From positions 186,001 through 250,000 of the forward strand of contig NZ_FRBH01000005.1 of the NCBI RefSeq assembly GCF_900142565.1: a stretch of 64,000 nucleotides of DNA. The letters are read 5' to 3'. The position numbers were made by a program, and so were the translations under genes. Below, in pieces: positions 39,382 to 48,138 of the stretch; within the stretch, counting starts at the first letter, position 1, and each line of letters opens with the position of its first letter. A model generated the notes under the pieces. The model made no database searches and was not told where the DNA came from. It saw only the letters and a program-made list of their open reading frames with translations. Source of the DNA: Chishuiella changwenlii (GTDB taxonomy: Bacteria; Bacteroidota; Bacteroidia; Flavobacteriales; Weeksellaceae).

Positions 39382-40257
39382 ATGAAAAAATTATTAGTGT
39401 TATTAAGCTCAGTTATGATGCTTAACAGTTTAAATGCGCAAGTAGGAATTGGAACAGAAAATCCTACAAGTACGTTAGATATTAAAGGTTCTTTACAAGT
39501 TGCATTTAAAGAAATAACAACAGACACTACTTTAGGTGCTGATGATTATTATGTTACATACGATGGTACAAGCGATGCTACAATTACGTTGCCTCCTATT
39601 TCTACAGGCATCAATAACTTTAATGGTAGAATTTATCGTTTAAAAAATGTAACGAGTAAAAAAGTTACAGTGCGTCCGTCTGGAAACAATACAATTAGAG
39701 CAACAAGTACTCCTTTAACTAGTTTTGTTATAGAGCCAGGTAATTATGTAGAAATTGTAAATAATAAAAATACAGGAAGCACATCTGCTACATGGGATTT
39801 ATCTTTTTTAGGTATCACCTATTCTCCTAATGTAGATTTATATGGAACAACGCTTAAAATACCACATTTTTCTGCGAATATATCCAATCATAATTCAGCA
39901 AAATATGATTCGGGTTCAGGTACAGATACATGGTGGATTATTTCGTCTACAAGTACAAAATATTCTATAAGTGGAAGTGAATATGTAAAACCGAGTAAAA
40001 TGACAATTGTTTACGAATATCAAGGAACACCATTTGATTTAACAGATTTGCATCCTATGTTTACAATTGGTAATTCTTCTAACTATCCAGATGTATTCAT
40101 CGCATCTTTTGGTGGTTTTAATAATGTAAATGGTAAAACTAGGTTAACATTAACAATTTCTAGAATAGATTTTATAGGAAAAGATGCCAGTAATATTAGT
40201 GATTGGCAAGGAGAATCATTCTTTATTAATGCTTTATTTACGAGAAAAATACGATAA
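39382..40257 (+). CDS. Secreted QVGIGT-type surface protein, 291 aa
   Basis: Signal peptide MKKLLVLLSSVMMLNSLNA, then QVGIGTENPTSTLDIKGSLQ. A region on DDYYVTYDGTSDATITLPPI and VEIVNNKNTGSTSATWDLSF resembles the beta-prism or tail-fibre head modules found after this motif. The C terminus is beta-rich, ending NALFTRKIR. Exported cell-surface protein of unknown role. Start chosen at ATG 39382 because it gives the signal peptide and lies 22 bases after a consensus promoter. Confidence 0.85.
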   Translation: MKKLLVLLSSVMMLNSLNAQVGIGTENPTSTLDIKGSLQVAFKEITTDTTLGADDYYVTYDGTSDATITLPPISTGINNFNGRIYRLKNVTSKKVTVRPSGNNTIRATSTPLTSFVIEPGNYVEIVNNKNTGSTSATWDLSFLGITYSPNVDLYGTTLKIPHFSANISNHNSAKYDSGSGTDTWWIISSTSTKYSISGSEYVKPSKMTIVYEYQGTPFDLTDLHPMFTIGNSSNYPDVFIASFGGFNNVNGKTRLTLTISRIDFIGKDASNISDWQGESFFINALFTRKIR

Positions 40258-40281
40258 TTAATAAGTTTCTTTTTTAGCTTA

Positions 40282-40312
40282 TTGTTTTATTTAATATCAT
40301 TTACTATTTTTA
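40282..40312 (+). promoter_or_regulatory. Promoter of the 40336 gene
   Basis: TTG (40282-40284), 20-base spacer, TATTTTTA (40305-40312), one mismatch to consensus. Confidence 0.55.
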
Positions 40313-40335
40313 AATAAACAATTAAATTATTAAGA

Positions 40336-40665
40336 ATGAAAAAATTATTTATCGTTACCACGTTAGTTTTAAGCGGATTTTCGTTTGGACAAGATTTAAA
40401 TTTTCCTATGCCAGGAGATGGTTCTGTAGATCATTTAATTCCAACGAAAGATCAAATGAAAAAATTACAATGCAATGAAAATGGGTATAAAACTTACGAA
40501 ATTAGTGGAGATTATACCATTGTAACTTGTACAGACTTTGGTAATCCCAACTTATCATTTACCTATGGAACAAAAACAAGAAACACTGGCGGTGGCGGTG
40601 GCGGATCAACTACTCCTCCAACTCCATTAACTCCAATGCCTAATGAGCCAACTCCAGTAAATTAA
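40336..40665 (+). CDS. Small secreted protein with Gly linker and Pro/Thr tail
   Basis: Signal peptide MKKLFIVTTLVLSGFSFG, then a short domain with two cysteines (LQCNENGYKTYEISGDYTIV, TCTDFGN) that could form a disulfide. The C terminus has six glycines followed by a Pro/Thr-rich tail (TTPPTPLTPMPNEPTPVN). Not recognised. The tail is like linkers or surface-exposed extensions; it may be a lipidless secreted or O-glycosylated protein. Confidence 0.75.
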   Translation: MKKLFIVTTLVLSGFSFGQDLNFPMPGDGSVDHLIPTKDQMKKLQCNENGYKTYEISGDYTIVTCTDFGNPNLSFTYGTKTRNTGGGGGGSTTPPTPLTPMPNEPTPVN

Positions 40666-40676
40666 ATAGAATAAAA

Positions 40677-40704
40677 AAAATCACTCTTCATGAAGAGTGA
40701 TTTT
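40677..40704. terminator. Bidirectional terminator
   Basis: Perfect palindrome AAAATCACTCTTCA / TGAAGAGTGATTTT with A and T runs. Between the convergent 40336 gene and tsaC. Confidence 0.9.
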
Positions 40705-40742
40705 TTTAGTTAAAATAATATCTATTAATCTTTTATTGTTAA

Positions 40743-41363
40743 TTATAAATAATCTTCAATATCTCCTTTTCCTTCTCTTAAGACTTCTACTCCATCTGTT
40801 AAATCTATTACAGATGATGCTACATTGTCACCGTATCCGCTATCAACAACAGCGTCTACCAATTTTTCCCATTTCTCAAAAATTAATTCGGGATCAGTTG
40901 TATATTCTACGATTTCGTCTTCATCATAAATTGATGTCGAAGCAATAGGGTTTCCTAGTTTTTCTACAATTTCTCGAGGAACTAAATGATCTGGTACACG
41001 AATACCTACTGTTTTTTTTCCTTTATATGCAATTGGTAAGTTACGAGAAGCGTTCATAATAAATGTAAAAGGACCAGGTAAAGCTCTTTTCAAAATCTTA
41101 AATGAACTATTGTCTATCGGTAAAGTAAATTGAGATAAATGGCTTAAATCATTACAAACGATAGAAAACTGTGATTTATCTAACTTAACTCCTTTTAAAC
41201 GAGCTAATTTTTCCATTGCTTTCAGATTGGTAATATCACAACCTAATCCATATACAGTATCGGATGGATATATAACTAAACCACCATTCTGTAGAATCTT
41301 TACAACTTGCTCAATTGCTTTGGGTTGTGGATTTTCAGGATGAATTCTGATATACTCTGCCAT
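40743..41363 (-). CDS. tsaC: L-threonylcarbamoyladenylate synthase
   Basis: Makes threonylcarbamoyl-AMP from threonine, bicarbonate and ATP for the t6A modification of ANN-decoding tRNAs. The Sua5/YrdC/TsaC fold is seen in GGLVIYPSDTVYGLGCDITN, KAMEKLARLKGVKLDKSQFS, LPGPFTFIMNAS, KKTVGIRVPDH and NPIASTSIYDEDE. Length 206 corresponds to the short TsaC/YciO-type form without the C-terminal Sua5 domain. Confidence 0.93.
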   Translation of the reverse strand: MAEYIRIHPENPQPKAIEQVVKILQNGGLVIYPSDTVYGLGCDITNLKAMEKLARLKGVKLDKSQFSIVCNDLSHLSQFTLPIDNSSFKILKRALPGPFTFIMNASRNLPIAYKGKKTVGIRVPDHLVPREIVEKLGNPIASTSIYDEDEIVEYTTDPELIFEKWEKLVDAVVDSGYGDNVASSVIDLTDGVEVLREGKGDIEDYL

Positions 41364-41412
41364 AATTTGTGTTTTTACAAAGATACAGAAATTACTTTAA
41401 GTGCTTAATTAG

Positions 41413-41716
41413 CTAATGTGATGATGTGGTAATGTGGTAATGTGGTAATGCGGTAATGTGGTAATGTGTTAATGTGTTGATGTGGTGATGTGTTGATGTG
41501 GTGATGTGGTGATGTGTTGATGTGGTGATGTGTTGATGTGTTGATGTGTTGATGTGGTGATGTGGTAATGTGGTAATGCGGTAATGTGGTAATGTGGTAA
41601 TGCGGTAATGTGGTAATGTGGTAATGCGGTAATGTGGTAATGTGGTAATGCGGTAATGTGGTAATGCGGTAATGTGGTAATGCGGTAATGTGGTAATGTG
41701 GTAATGTGGTAATGTG
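41413..41716. repeat. Tandem array of 38 eight-base units
   Basis: 304 bases made of 38 copies of an 8-base unit, mainly GTAATGTG with variants GTAATGCG, GTGATGTG, TTGATGTG and TTAATGTG. Variants with GATG cluster in the middle (about 41475-41570). Because the unit has no stop in any frame, the minus strand is open throughout (a repeated LPHYHITT pattern), but this is a by-product and not a gene. It lies between tsaC and the CoA-transferase genes. Confidence 0.95.
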
Positions 41717-41728
41717 TTTAAGGCACAA

Positions 41729-41820
41729 CTTAATTCTTAATTCTTAATTCTTAATTCTTAATTCTTAATTCTTAATTCTTAATTCTTAATTCTTAATTCT
41801 TAATTCTTAATTCTTAATTC
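41729..41820. repeat. Tandem array of 13 perfect CTTAATT units
   Basis: Thirteen identical 7-base units from 41729 to 41819, 12 bases after the octamer array ends. The last units reach the -33 region of the following promoter. Perfect identity suggests recent expansion by slippage. Confidence 0.95.
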
Positions 41821-41835
41821 TTTTTATAAAATTAT

Positions 41836-41843
41836 TATATTTA
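41836..41843 (+). promoter_or_regulatory. -7 box of the CoA-transferase operon
   Basis: TATATTTA, one mismatch to TAnnTTTG, 26 bases upstream of the ATG at 41869. The -33 position falls inside the heptamer array. Confidence 0.5.
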
Positions 41844-41868
41844 GCATAGAATAAACAAACGCAAAAAA

Positions 41869-42582
41869 ATGATAAACAAAAAAGTGAACAGCATTGAAGA
41901 AGCTTTGGACGGTATTGAAAGCGGAATGACGCTAGCTGTTGGAGGTTTTGGATTGTCTGGTATTCCAGAAAACTTAATTCAAGGTTTGGTTGATAAGAAG
42001 ATTAATAATTTAACATGTATTAGTAATAATGCTGGTGTTGATGATTTTGGTTTAGGACTATTATTACAAGGACGCCAAGTAAAAAAAATGATAGCTTCTT
42101 ATGTTGGAGAAAATGCAGAATTTGAGCGTCAGATGCTTACTGGTGAATTAGAAGTTGAATTAATTCCACAAGGTACTTTAGCTACACGATTAATGGCTGC
42201 GGGTTATGGAATGCCTGCTATTTTTACGCCAGCTGGTGTTGGGACAGAAGTTGCCGAAGGAAAAGAAGTAAGAAAATTTACTTTTCATGGAATTGAAAAA
42301 GAATATTTATTAGAATATGCTTTTGAACCTGATTATGCTATTGTAAAAGCTTGGAAAGGAGATACAGCAGGTAATTTAGTTTATCGTGGGGCGACAGCTA
42401 ATTTTAATCATCCTGCAGCTATGTGCGGAAAAATTACAATTGCTGAAGTAGAAGAATTAGTAGAAGTAGGAGAATTAGATCCAAATCAAATTCATACACC
42501 TGGTGTCTACATTAATCGTATTATACAAGGTGAGAAATACGAAAAACGTATTGAACAAAGAACTGTACAACAAAAACCGTAA
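41869..42582 (+). CDS. scoA: 3-oxoacid (succinyl/acetoacetyl) CoA-transferase subunit A
   Basis: Alpha subunit of the enzyme that moves CoA from succinyl-CoA to acetoacetate or a similar acid. Family motifs: VGGFGLSGIPENLIQGL (CoA-transferase signature 1), SNNAGVDDFGLGLLL, ELELIPQGTLATR-like segment (here VELIPQGTLATRLMAAG), PAIFTPAGVGTEV and KAWKGDTAGNLVYRGATANF. Length 237 is normal. It lies five bases before subunit B. Confidence 0.94.
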   Translation: MINKKVNSIEEALDGIESGMTLAVGGFGLSGIPENLIQGLVDKKINNLTCISNNAGVDDFGLGLLLQGRQVKKMIASYVGENAEFERQMLTGELEVELIPQGTLATRLMAAGYGMPAIFTPAGVGTEVAEGKEVRKFTFHGIEKEYLLEYAFEPDYAIVKAWKGDTAGNLVYRGATANFNHPAAMCGKITIAEVEELVEVGELDPNQIHTPGVYINRIIQGEKYEKRIEQRTVQQKP

Positions 42583-42587
42583 AAACT

Positions 42588-43244
42588 ATGTTAGATAAAA
42601 ATGGAATTGCAAAGCGTATTGCAAAAGAAGTAAAAGATGGTTTTTACGTTAATTTAGGAATTGGTATACCAACTTTAGTGGCAAATTATATTCCTGATAA
42701 TTTAAATGTTGTATTACAATCCGAAAATGGATTATTAGGAATGGGTCCTTTTCCGTTTGAAGGAGAAGAAGATGCTGATTATATTAATGCAGGTAAACAA
42801 ACTATTACAACATTACCTGGTTCTGTCTTTTTTGATTCTGCAATGAGTTTCGGAATGATTAGAGCTAGAAAAATAAACCTAACGATTTTAGGAGCCATGG
42901 AAGTTTCTGAAAATGGAGATATTGCCAATTGGAAAATTCCTGGTAAAATGGTAAAAGGAATGGGAGGCGCTATGGATTTAGTTGCTTCTGCTGATAATAT
43001 TATTGTTGCGATGCAGCATGTAAACAGAGCTGGAGAATCAAAATTATTGCCTGAATGTACTTTACCTTTAACAGGAATAAACTGTGTAAAGAAAATTGTA
43101 ACAGAACTTGCTGTCTTAGAAGTTTTACCAGAAGGAGGTTTTAAACTTTTAGAAAGAGCTCCTGGTGTTAGTGTTGAAGAAATAAAACAAGCTACAGCAG
43201 GCAAATTACTTATTGAAAATGACATTCCAGAAATGATAATATAA
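42588..43244 (+). CDS. scoB: 3-oxoacid CoA-transferase subunit B
   Basis: Beta subunit, carrying the catalytic Glu in VLQSENGLLGMGPFP (CoA-transferase signature 2). Other family segments: LGIGIPTLVANYIP, SFGMIRARKINLTILGAMEV, GKMVKGMGGAMDLV. Length 218 is complete. Together with subunit A it forms the heterodimer used in ketone-body or butyrate/leucine breakdown. The glycosidase gene starts five bases downstream. Confidence 0.95.
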   Translation: MLDKNGIAKRIAKEVKDGFYVNLGIGIPTLVANYIPDNLNVVLQSENGLLGMGPFPFEGEEDADYINAGKQTITTLPGSVFFDSAMSFGMIRARKINLTILGAMEVSENGDIANWKIPGKMVKGMGGAMDLVASADNIIVAMQHVNRAGESKLLPECTLPLTGINCVKKIVTELAVLEVLPEGGFKLLERAPGVSVEEIKQATAGKLLIENDIPEMII

Positions 43245-43249
43245 AACCC

Positions 43250-45538
43250 ATGCAAAAAAATACCATTCTTGCCTTATCTCTTTTAGGCTCGCAATTAATA
43301 AATGCTCAACAACAAAATTTAGTAAAATATGTAAATCCACTTATTGGAACAGAAAAAATGGGGCACACTTTTCCAGGAGCAACAGTTCCATTTGGAGCAG
43401 TACAATTAAGCCCCGAAACAGATTCTATTCCTTATGCTGTAAATCATAAGTATAACCCAAGAGTTTACGATTATTGTGCTGGTTATCGCTACGAAGATAG
43501 TACGATAACAGGTTTTAGTCACACTCATTTTAATGGAACTGGACATTCAGACTTAGGAGATTTTCTTATTATGCCAACTGTTGGTAAATTACAATTAAAT
43601 CCAGGAACAGCTAAAAATCCAGAAAGTGGTTATCGTTCTCGCTTTTCTCATTCTACAGAAAAAGTTGAAGCAGGATATTATAAAGTAAAATTAGATGACT
43701 ATAATGTTATAGCTGAAATGACCGCATCTAATCGTGTTGGCTTTCATCAATATACTTTTCCAAAATCAGATCAATCGCATATTGTATTTGATTTAAATGC
43801 TGGAATTTACAATTATGATGATAAAAATACATGGACTTATGTACGTGTTGTAAATGATACATTGGTAACTGGTTACAGACAAACACGTGGTTGGGCAAGA
43901 AACAGAACAGTTTATTTCGCCATGACATTTTCTAAACCATTTAAAAATTATGGACAAAAAAATGAAGATGGTCAAGTAGATTATAAAGGTTTTTGGAGAA
44001 AATGGAATCAAGATCAAAATTTTCCTTTAATTGAAGGTAAAAACATCAAAATGTATTTTGATTTTGCTACTAATCAAGATGAAAAAGTGAAGATAAAATT
44101 CGCTATTTCACCAGTTAGCCAATCTAATGCTTTAGAGAATTTAAATGCTGAAATTCCACATTGGAATTTTGAACAAGTAAAAGAAGAAGCAAAACAGAAT
44201 TGGAATAAAGAATTAAACCGAATTCAAATTAAAGCTTCCGAAGATCATAAAACTAATTTTTATACAGCAATGTATCATGCATTTATCAATCCAACAACAT
44301 ATATGGATGTAAATGGTCAATATAAAGGTTTAGATCAAGAAGTTCATCAAGCAAAAGATTTCACAAATTATACAACATTCTCACTTTGGGATACCTATCG
44401 TGCTTTACATCCATTATTTAACATTATTCAGCCAACTAGAAATAATGATATGATAAAATCGATGATGAAACATTATGATCAAAATCCGATTAAAATGTTA
44501 CCGATTTGGTCTCATTATGCAAACGAGAACTGGTGTATGAGCGGTTATCATTCTGTAACTTTAATTGCCGACGCAATTGTAAAAGGAACTTATAATGGTG
44601 ATGCCAATAAAGCTTTAGACGCTTGTATTGTTACTGCTAATAAGAGAGATTATGAAGGAATAGGCGATTATATTGATAAAGGTTACATTCCTGCTGAGAA
44701 AAATGGGACTTCTGTTTCTAATACATTAGAGTATGCTTTTGATGATTGGTCGATTGCACAAGCTGCTAAAAAATTAAATAGAATGGATGTGTATGAAACA
44801 TTTATAAAACGATCTGAGAATTGGAAAAATAATTATGATTCTTCTATTGGTTTTATGCGTCCAAAATTAGCAGATGGAAGTTTTAAGAAAGAATTTGATC
44901 CATTGAGTACACATGGACAAGGTTTCATAGAAGGAAACACATGGAATTACAGCTTTTTTGTTCCACAAGATCCAATTGCATTAATGAACATAATGGGCGG
45001 AAAAAAATCGTTTACGAAAAAGTTAGATGATTTATTTTCTATGCATCTACCAGATGAATATTTTGCCGACACAGAAGATATTACACGCGAAGGGATTATT
45101 GGTGGTTATGTACATGGAAATGAACCGGCGCATCATGTTGCTTATTTATACAACTGGGCTGGACAACCTTGGAAAACGCAAGAAAAAATTCGTACAATTC
45201 TAGATATGCAATATAAACCTACACCAGATGGTTTAGGTGGAAATGATGATACAGGACAAATGAGTGCTTGGTACATTTTTAGTGCATTAGGTTTTTATTC
45301 TGTACAACAAGGTGCTGATGAATATGCAATTGGTAGTCCATTAGTAGATCATGCGGTATTAAATTTAGAGAATGGAAAACAATTTGAAATTGAAGTTAAA
45401 AACCAATCAAAGAAAAATGTTTACATTCAGAAAATTGAACTTAATGGGAAAAAATATTCTTCTTTCAATTTGAAACATCAAGACATTGTAAATGGAGGAA
45501 AAATTGTTTTTTATATGGGAGAGAAACCAAAAAAGTAA
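43250..45538 (+). CDS. GH92 family alpha-mannosidase-type glycosidase
   Basis: A 762-residue exported glycoside hydrolase of family 92 (exo-alpha-mannosidases acting by calcium-dependent inversion). Signal peptide MQKNTILALSLLGSQLINA. Signature segments: LVKYVNPLIGTEKMGHTFPG, TGFSHTHFNGTGHSDLGDF, FSLWDTYRALHPLFNI, GYIPAEKNGTSVSNTLEYAF, GYVHGNEPAHHVAYLYNWAG and GNDDTGQMSAWYIFSALGFY, which holds catalytic acids. Probably trims mannose from host or yeast N-glycans in the periplasm. Its close coupling to CoA-transferase genes is unexpected. Confidence 0.95.
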   Translation: MQKNTILALSLLGSQLINAQQQNLVKYVNPLIGTEKMGHTFPGATVPFGAVQLSPETDSIPYAVNHKYNPRVYDYCAGYRYEDSTITGFSHTHFNGTGHSDLGDFLIMPTVGKLQLNPGTAKNPESGYRSRFSHSTEKVEAGYYKVKLDDYNVIAEMTASNRVGFHQYTFPKSDQSHIVFDLNAGIYNYDDKNTWTYVRVVNDTLVTGYRQTRGWARNRTVYFAMTFSKPFKNYGQKNEDGQVDYKGFWRKWNQDQNFPLIEGKNIKMYFDFATNQDEKVKIKFAISPVSQSNALENLNAEIPHWNFEQVKEEAKQNWNKELNRIQIKASEDHKTNFYTAMYHAFINPTTYMDVNGQYKGLDQEVHQAKDFTNYTTFSLWDTYRALHPLFNIIQPTRNNDMIKSMMKHYDQNPIKMLPIWSHYANENWCMSGYHSVTLIADAIVKGTYNGDANKALDACIVTANKRDYEGIGDYIDKGYIPAEKNGTSVSNTLEYAFDDWSIAQAAKKLNRMDVYETFIKRSENWKNNYDSSIGFMRPKLADGSFKKEFDPLSTHGQGFIEGNTWNYSFFVPQDPIALMNIMGGKKSFTKKLDDLFSMHLPDEYFADTEDITREGIIGGYVHGNEPAHHVAYLYNWAGQPWKTQEKIRTILDMQYKPTPDGLGGNDDTGQMSAWYIFSALGFYSVQQGADEYAIGSPLVDHAVLNLENGKQFEIEVKNQSKKNVYIQKIELNGKKYSSFNLKHQDIVNGGKIVFYMGEKPKK

Positions 45539-45625
45539 AACGTTAAAGATTACATAAATAACATTATTGTTTTTTCTTGTTTAAAATTATTTGATTAATT
45601 TAACATTAACTTAAAATACAAAACA

Positions 45626-45757
45626 ATGGCTAAGAAATCAAAAAAGGAAGAAAATCATTTACAAACATTGGTTGATAAATTGAAAGATCCAAATCATAAA
45701 CAATTAAAAGCTACGAATCGTTTAAAAAAGAAACGTAGAAATAATGCAAAAAGTTAA
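45626..45757 (+). CDS. Small basic protein, 43 aa
   Basis: ATG at 45626 gives MAKKSKKEENHLQTLVDKLK and ends KKKRRNNAKS with stop at 45755. A terminator follows directly. The composition, a clean start after an AT-rich leader and the terminator support a real gene. Function unknown. Confidence 0.6.
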   Translation: MAKKSKKEENHLQTLVDKLKDPNHKQLKATNRLKKKRRNNAKS

Positions 45758-45766
45758 TTACAATAA

Positions 45767-45790
45767 AAAACCACTCAATTGAGTGGTTTT
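45767..45790. terminator. Bidirectional terminator
   Basis: Palindrome AAAACCACTCAA / TTGAGTGGTTTT between the small basic gene and the convergent rimO. Confidence 0.88.
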
Positions 45791-45811
45791 CTTTTATTTA
45801 TATAGTTTTAA

Positions 45812-47116
45812 TTAATCTATTACTTTAGCAATTAAATCGAATTCGTAAGCTTCTGTAATTTCTACATTTACAAAATCTCCTATTGGTAAATAAGTATCAA
45901 TTGCAGAAATTAAAACTTCGTTGTCCACGTCTGGCGAATCATATTCTGTACGTCCTACAAAGTTATCTCCATCTTTACGATCAATCATTACTCTATATTG
46001 TTTTCCAATTTTTTCTTGATTTAAGTCATAAGAAATCTGAGATTGGATTTCCATAATCTCCTCTACTCTTTTTTGCTTTACTTCTTCTGGAACATCATCT
46101 TCTAAATTGTAAGCGTGTGTATTTTCTTCGTGAGAATAAGTGAAACATCCTAAACGATCAAATTTTTGTTCTTGTACCCAAGCTTTCATTTCTTGGAAAT
46201 CTTCTTCTGTTTCTCCTGGATAACCACAAATTAACGTTGTACGAATTGCCATATCTGGAACTTTCTCTCTAAACTGAGCTAATAAAGCATCTGTTTTTTC
46301 GTGTGTCGTTCCACGACGCATCGATTTTAAAAGCTTTGTTGAAATATGTTGTAAAGGAATATCTATATAGTTACAAACTTTAGGTTCTTCTCTAATTACA
46401 TCTAAAACATCTTCTGGGAAACCAGATGGAAATGCATAATGTAAACGAATCCATTGTATTCCTTCTATTTTTACTAATTCTTTTAGTAAAGAAGCTAATT
46501 CACGTTTCTTATATAAATCTAAACCATAATACGTTAAATCTTGTGCAATAAGAATTAATTCTTTTGTACCGTTTTTAGCTAAATTTGTTGCTTCTTTAAC
46601 TAAATCCTCAATTGGACGAGAAATATTTCCTCCTCTCATTAATGGAATAGCACAAAATGAACAAGGACGGTCACAACCTTCAGCAATTTTTAAATAAGCA
46701 TAATGACGAGGAGTTGTTGTTAAACGCTCTCCTACTAATTCGTGTTTATAATCTGCTCCAAGTGCTTTTAATAATAAAGGCAATTCTCTTGTACCAAAAT
46801 ATTGATCAACATTTGGTATTTGCTCAATTAAATCTGGTTTGTATCGTTCAGATAAACATCCTGTAACAAATACTTTTTCTACTAAACCATCTTCTTTACG
46901 TTGAACATAATCTAAAATAGTATCAACGCTTTCTTCTTTTGCGTTATCGATAAAACCACAAGTATTAATCACCACAATATCTCCTGATTGTTCATGAACA
47001 ACCTCTTTACCATTGGCTTTCAGTTGTCCCATCAATACTTCAGAATCATATACGTTTTTAGAACATCCTAATGTGATGACATTAATTTTCTTTTTTCCTA
47101 CCGATTTTGTACGCAT
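45812..47116 (-). CDS. rimO: Ribosomal protein uS12 methylthiotransferase RimO
   Basis: Radical SAM enzyme that adds a methylthio group to an Asp of ribosomal protein uS12. The N-terminal domain binds one iron-sulfur cluster through INVITLGCSKNVYDSEVLMG, VINTCGFIDNAKEES and FVTGCLSERY. The radical SAM motif is GCDRPCSFCAIPLMRGG (CxxxCxxC). The C-terminal TRAM domain recognises the substrate (KIGKQYRVMIDRKDGDNFVG). Length 434 is typical. Confidence 0.96.
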   Translation of the reverse strand: MRTKSVGKKKINVITLGCSKNVYDSEVLMGQLKANGKEVVHEQSGDIVVINTCGFIDNAKEESVDTILDYVQRKEDGLVEKVFVTGCLSERYKPDLIEQIPNVDQYFGTRELPLLLKALGADYKHELVGERLTTTPRHYAYLKIAEGCDRPCSFCAIPLMRGGNISRPIEDLVKEATNLAKNGTKELILIAQDLTYYGLDLYKKRELASLLKELVKIEGIQWIRLHYAFPSGFPEDVLDVIREEPKVCNYIDIPLQHISTKLLKSMRRGTTHEKTDALLAQFREKVPDMAIRTTLICGYPGETEEDFQEMKAWVQEQKFDRLGCFTYSHEENTHAYNLEDDVPEEVKQKRVEEIMEIQSQISYDLNQEKIGKQYRVMIDRKDGDNFVGRTEYDSPDVDNEVLISAIDTYLPIGDFVNVEITEAYEFDLIAKVID

Positions 47117-47135
47117 TACGTTTATTTTAAGTCTG

Positions 47136-47143
47136 CAAAAGTA
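47136..47143 (-). promoter_or_regulatory. -7 box of rimO
   Basis: Minus-strand TACTTTTG, perfect, 19 bases upstream of the ATG at 47116. Confidence 0.65.
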
Positions 47144-47263
47144 CGAAATATTTCACATTTTTAGAGGAAACCTTGCTAAATAAGTATTTTAGAATAATTA
47201 TAAATACTAGATTTCAAGATACTCCATTAAAAATATAAAATTAAAATAAAAGGTTAGAATTCA

Positions 47264-47296
47264 TTGAAACATTGTGTTTTGAAATCATTAAATTAG
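47264..47296 (+). promoter_or_regulatory. Promoter of the 47330 gene
   Basis: TTG (47264-47266), 22-base spacer, TAAATTAG (47289-47296), one mismatch to consensus. Confidence 0.5.
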
Positions 47297-47329
47297 CAGA
47301 AGAAACTTATTTTCTAATACCTAATTAAT

Positions 47330-48010
47330 ATGAAAAAAACATTAATAGCATTTTTGCTATGCACAAACTTATTCTCACAAGTTGGAATAGGAACAGAAAC
47401 TCCAAACAATTCGGCTATTCTAGATTTAACAAGCTCTAATAAAGGATTTTTACCTACAAGAATTAATTTATTAAGTAATACTGATTTCACAACAATTCCT
47501 AGACCTGCAACAGGTTTAATGGTATATCATACAGGAAATACAAACTTTCCCGCAGGATATTATTATTTTAATGGAACAGAGTGGGCAAAGTTTGTTGATT
47601 TTGTTGCTGATAGTAAATCTCAAGGATCATCTATCGTTAAACAAAGATTAGTTGAAGCTTCTCCAAATATAGTTATAACAACTCTTTCAGGAATTTTCTC
47701 CTTTAGATTTAACGGAACAGAAGCAGGTCCTGCTCAATGGCAAATAAGATATAATGGTCAAGGAACACGAACTATTTCGTCATTTATTGTTGAAAATTGG
47801 TCAAGAAATGGACAATCTGCGCAGTTTGGAAGTAATACTTTAACTTCTAATACTTGGAGTAATATTGATGGAGGAACTCAAGTTGGTACTGTTAATGAAT
47901 TAAATACATTTAGATTTTATGACAATACTGATGGAAGAATTATAAGATTTGAAGGAATATTAATAAATTCAAATGGTACTAAAGAAGCTATGATATTGGA
48001 AGAATTCTAA
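47330..48010 (+). CDS. Secreted QVGIGT-type surface protein, 226 aa
   Basis: Signal peptide MKKTLIAFLLCTNLFS, then QVGIGTETPNNSAILDLTSS and NKGFLPTRINLLSN. The segment ATGLMVYHTGNTNFPAGYYY followed by FNGTEWAKF is the usual module of this flavobacterial family, also seen in the prophage gene at 20303. The C-terminal 110 residues are beta-rich. Exported surface protein of unknown role. Confidence 0.85.
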   Translation: MKKTLIAFLLCTNLFSQVGIGTETPNNSAILDLTSSNKGFLPTRINLLSNTDFTTIPRPATGLMVYHTGNTNFPAGYYYFNGTEWAKFVDFVADSKSQGSSIVKQRLVEASPNIVITTLSGIFSFRFNGTEAGPAQWQIRYNGQGTRTISSFIVENWSRNGQSAQFGSNTLTSNTWSNIDGGTQVGTVNELNTFRFYDNTDGRIIRFEGILINSNGTKEAMILEEF

Positions 48011-48034
48011 GTAAAAAAAATTAAAACATTAGAT

Positions 48035-48065
48035 TACCCCCAAAAGTTAGTCGCTATTGGGGGTA
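48035..48065 (+). terminator. Terminator of the 47330 gene
   Basis: TACCCCCAA and TTGGGGGTA with a 13-base loop, then TTTTTA. Confidence 0.85.
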
Positions 48066-48106
48066 TTTTTATTTGTTAATGAGCAACCAAATTCATTGAA
48101 ACTTTG

Positions 48107-48114
48107 TACTTTTG
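48107..48114 (+). promoter_or_regulatory. -7 box of argS
   Basis: TACTTTTG, perfect, 24 bases upstream of the ATG at 48139. A TTG frame start at 48112 lies inside this box and is rejected. Confidence 0.65.
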
Positions 48115-48138
48115 CACTTCGATTATAAAGAATTAAAA

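Noticed and set aside
41405-41728. Open minus-strand frame of 107 codons through the octamer array
   Set aside because: It consists only of the repeated LPHYHITT pattern produced by an 8-base tandem repeat without stops; all frames behave alike. No start signal or unique sequence.
41413-41820. CRISPR array
   Set aside because: Units are 7-8 bases and contiguous, with no spacers. No cas genes in the window.
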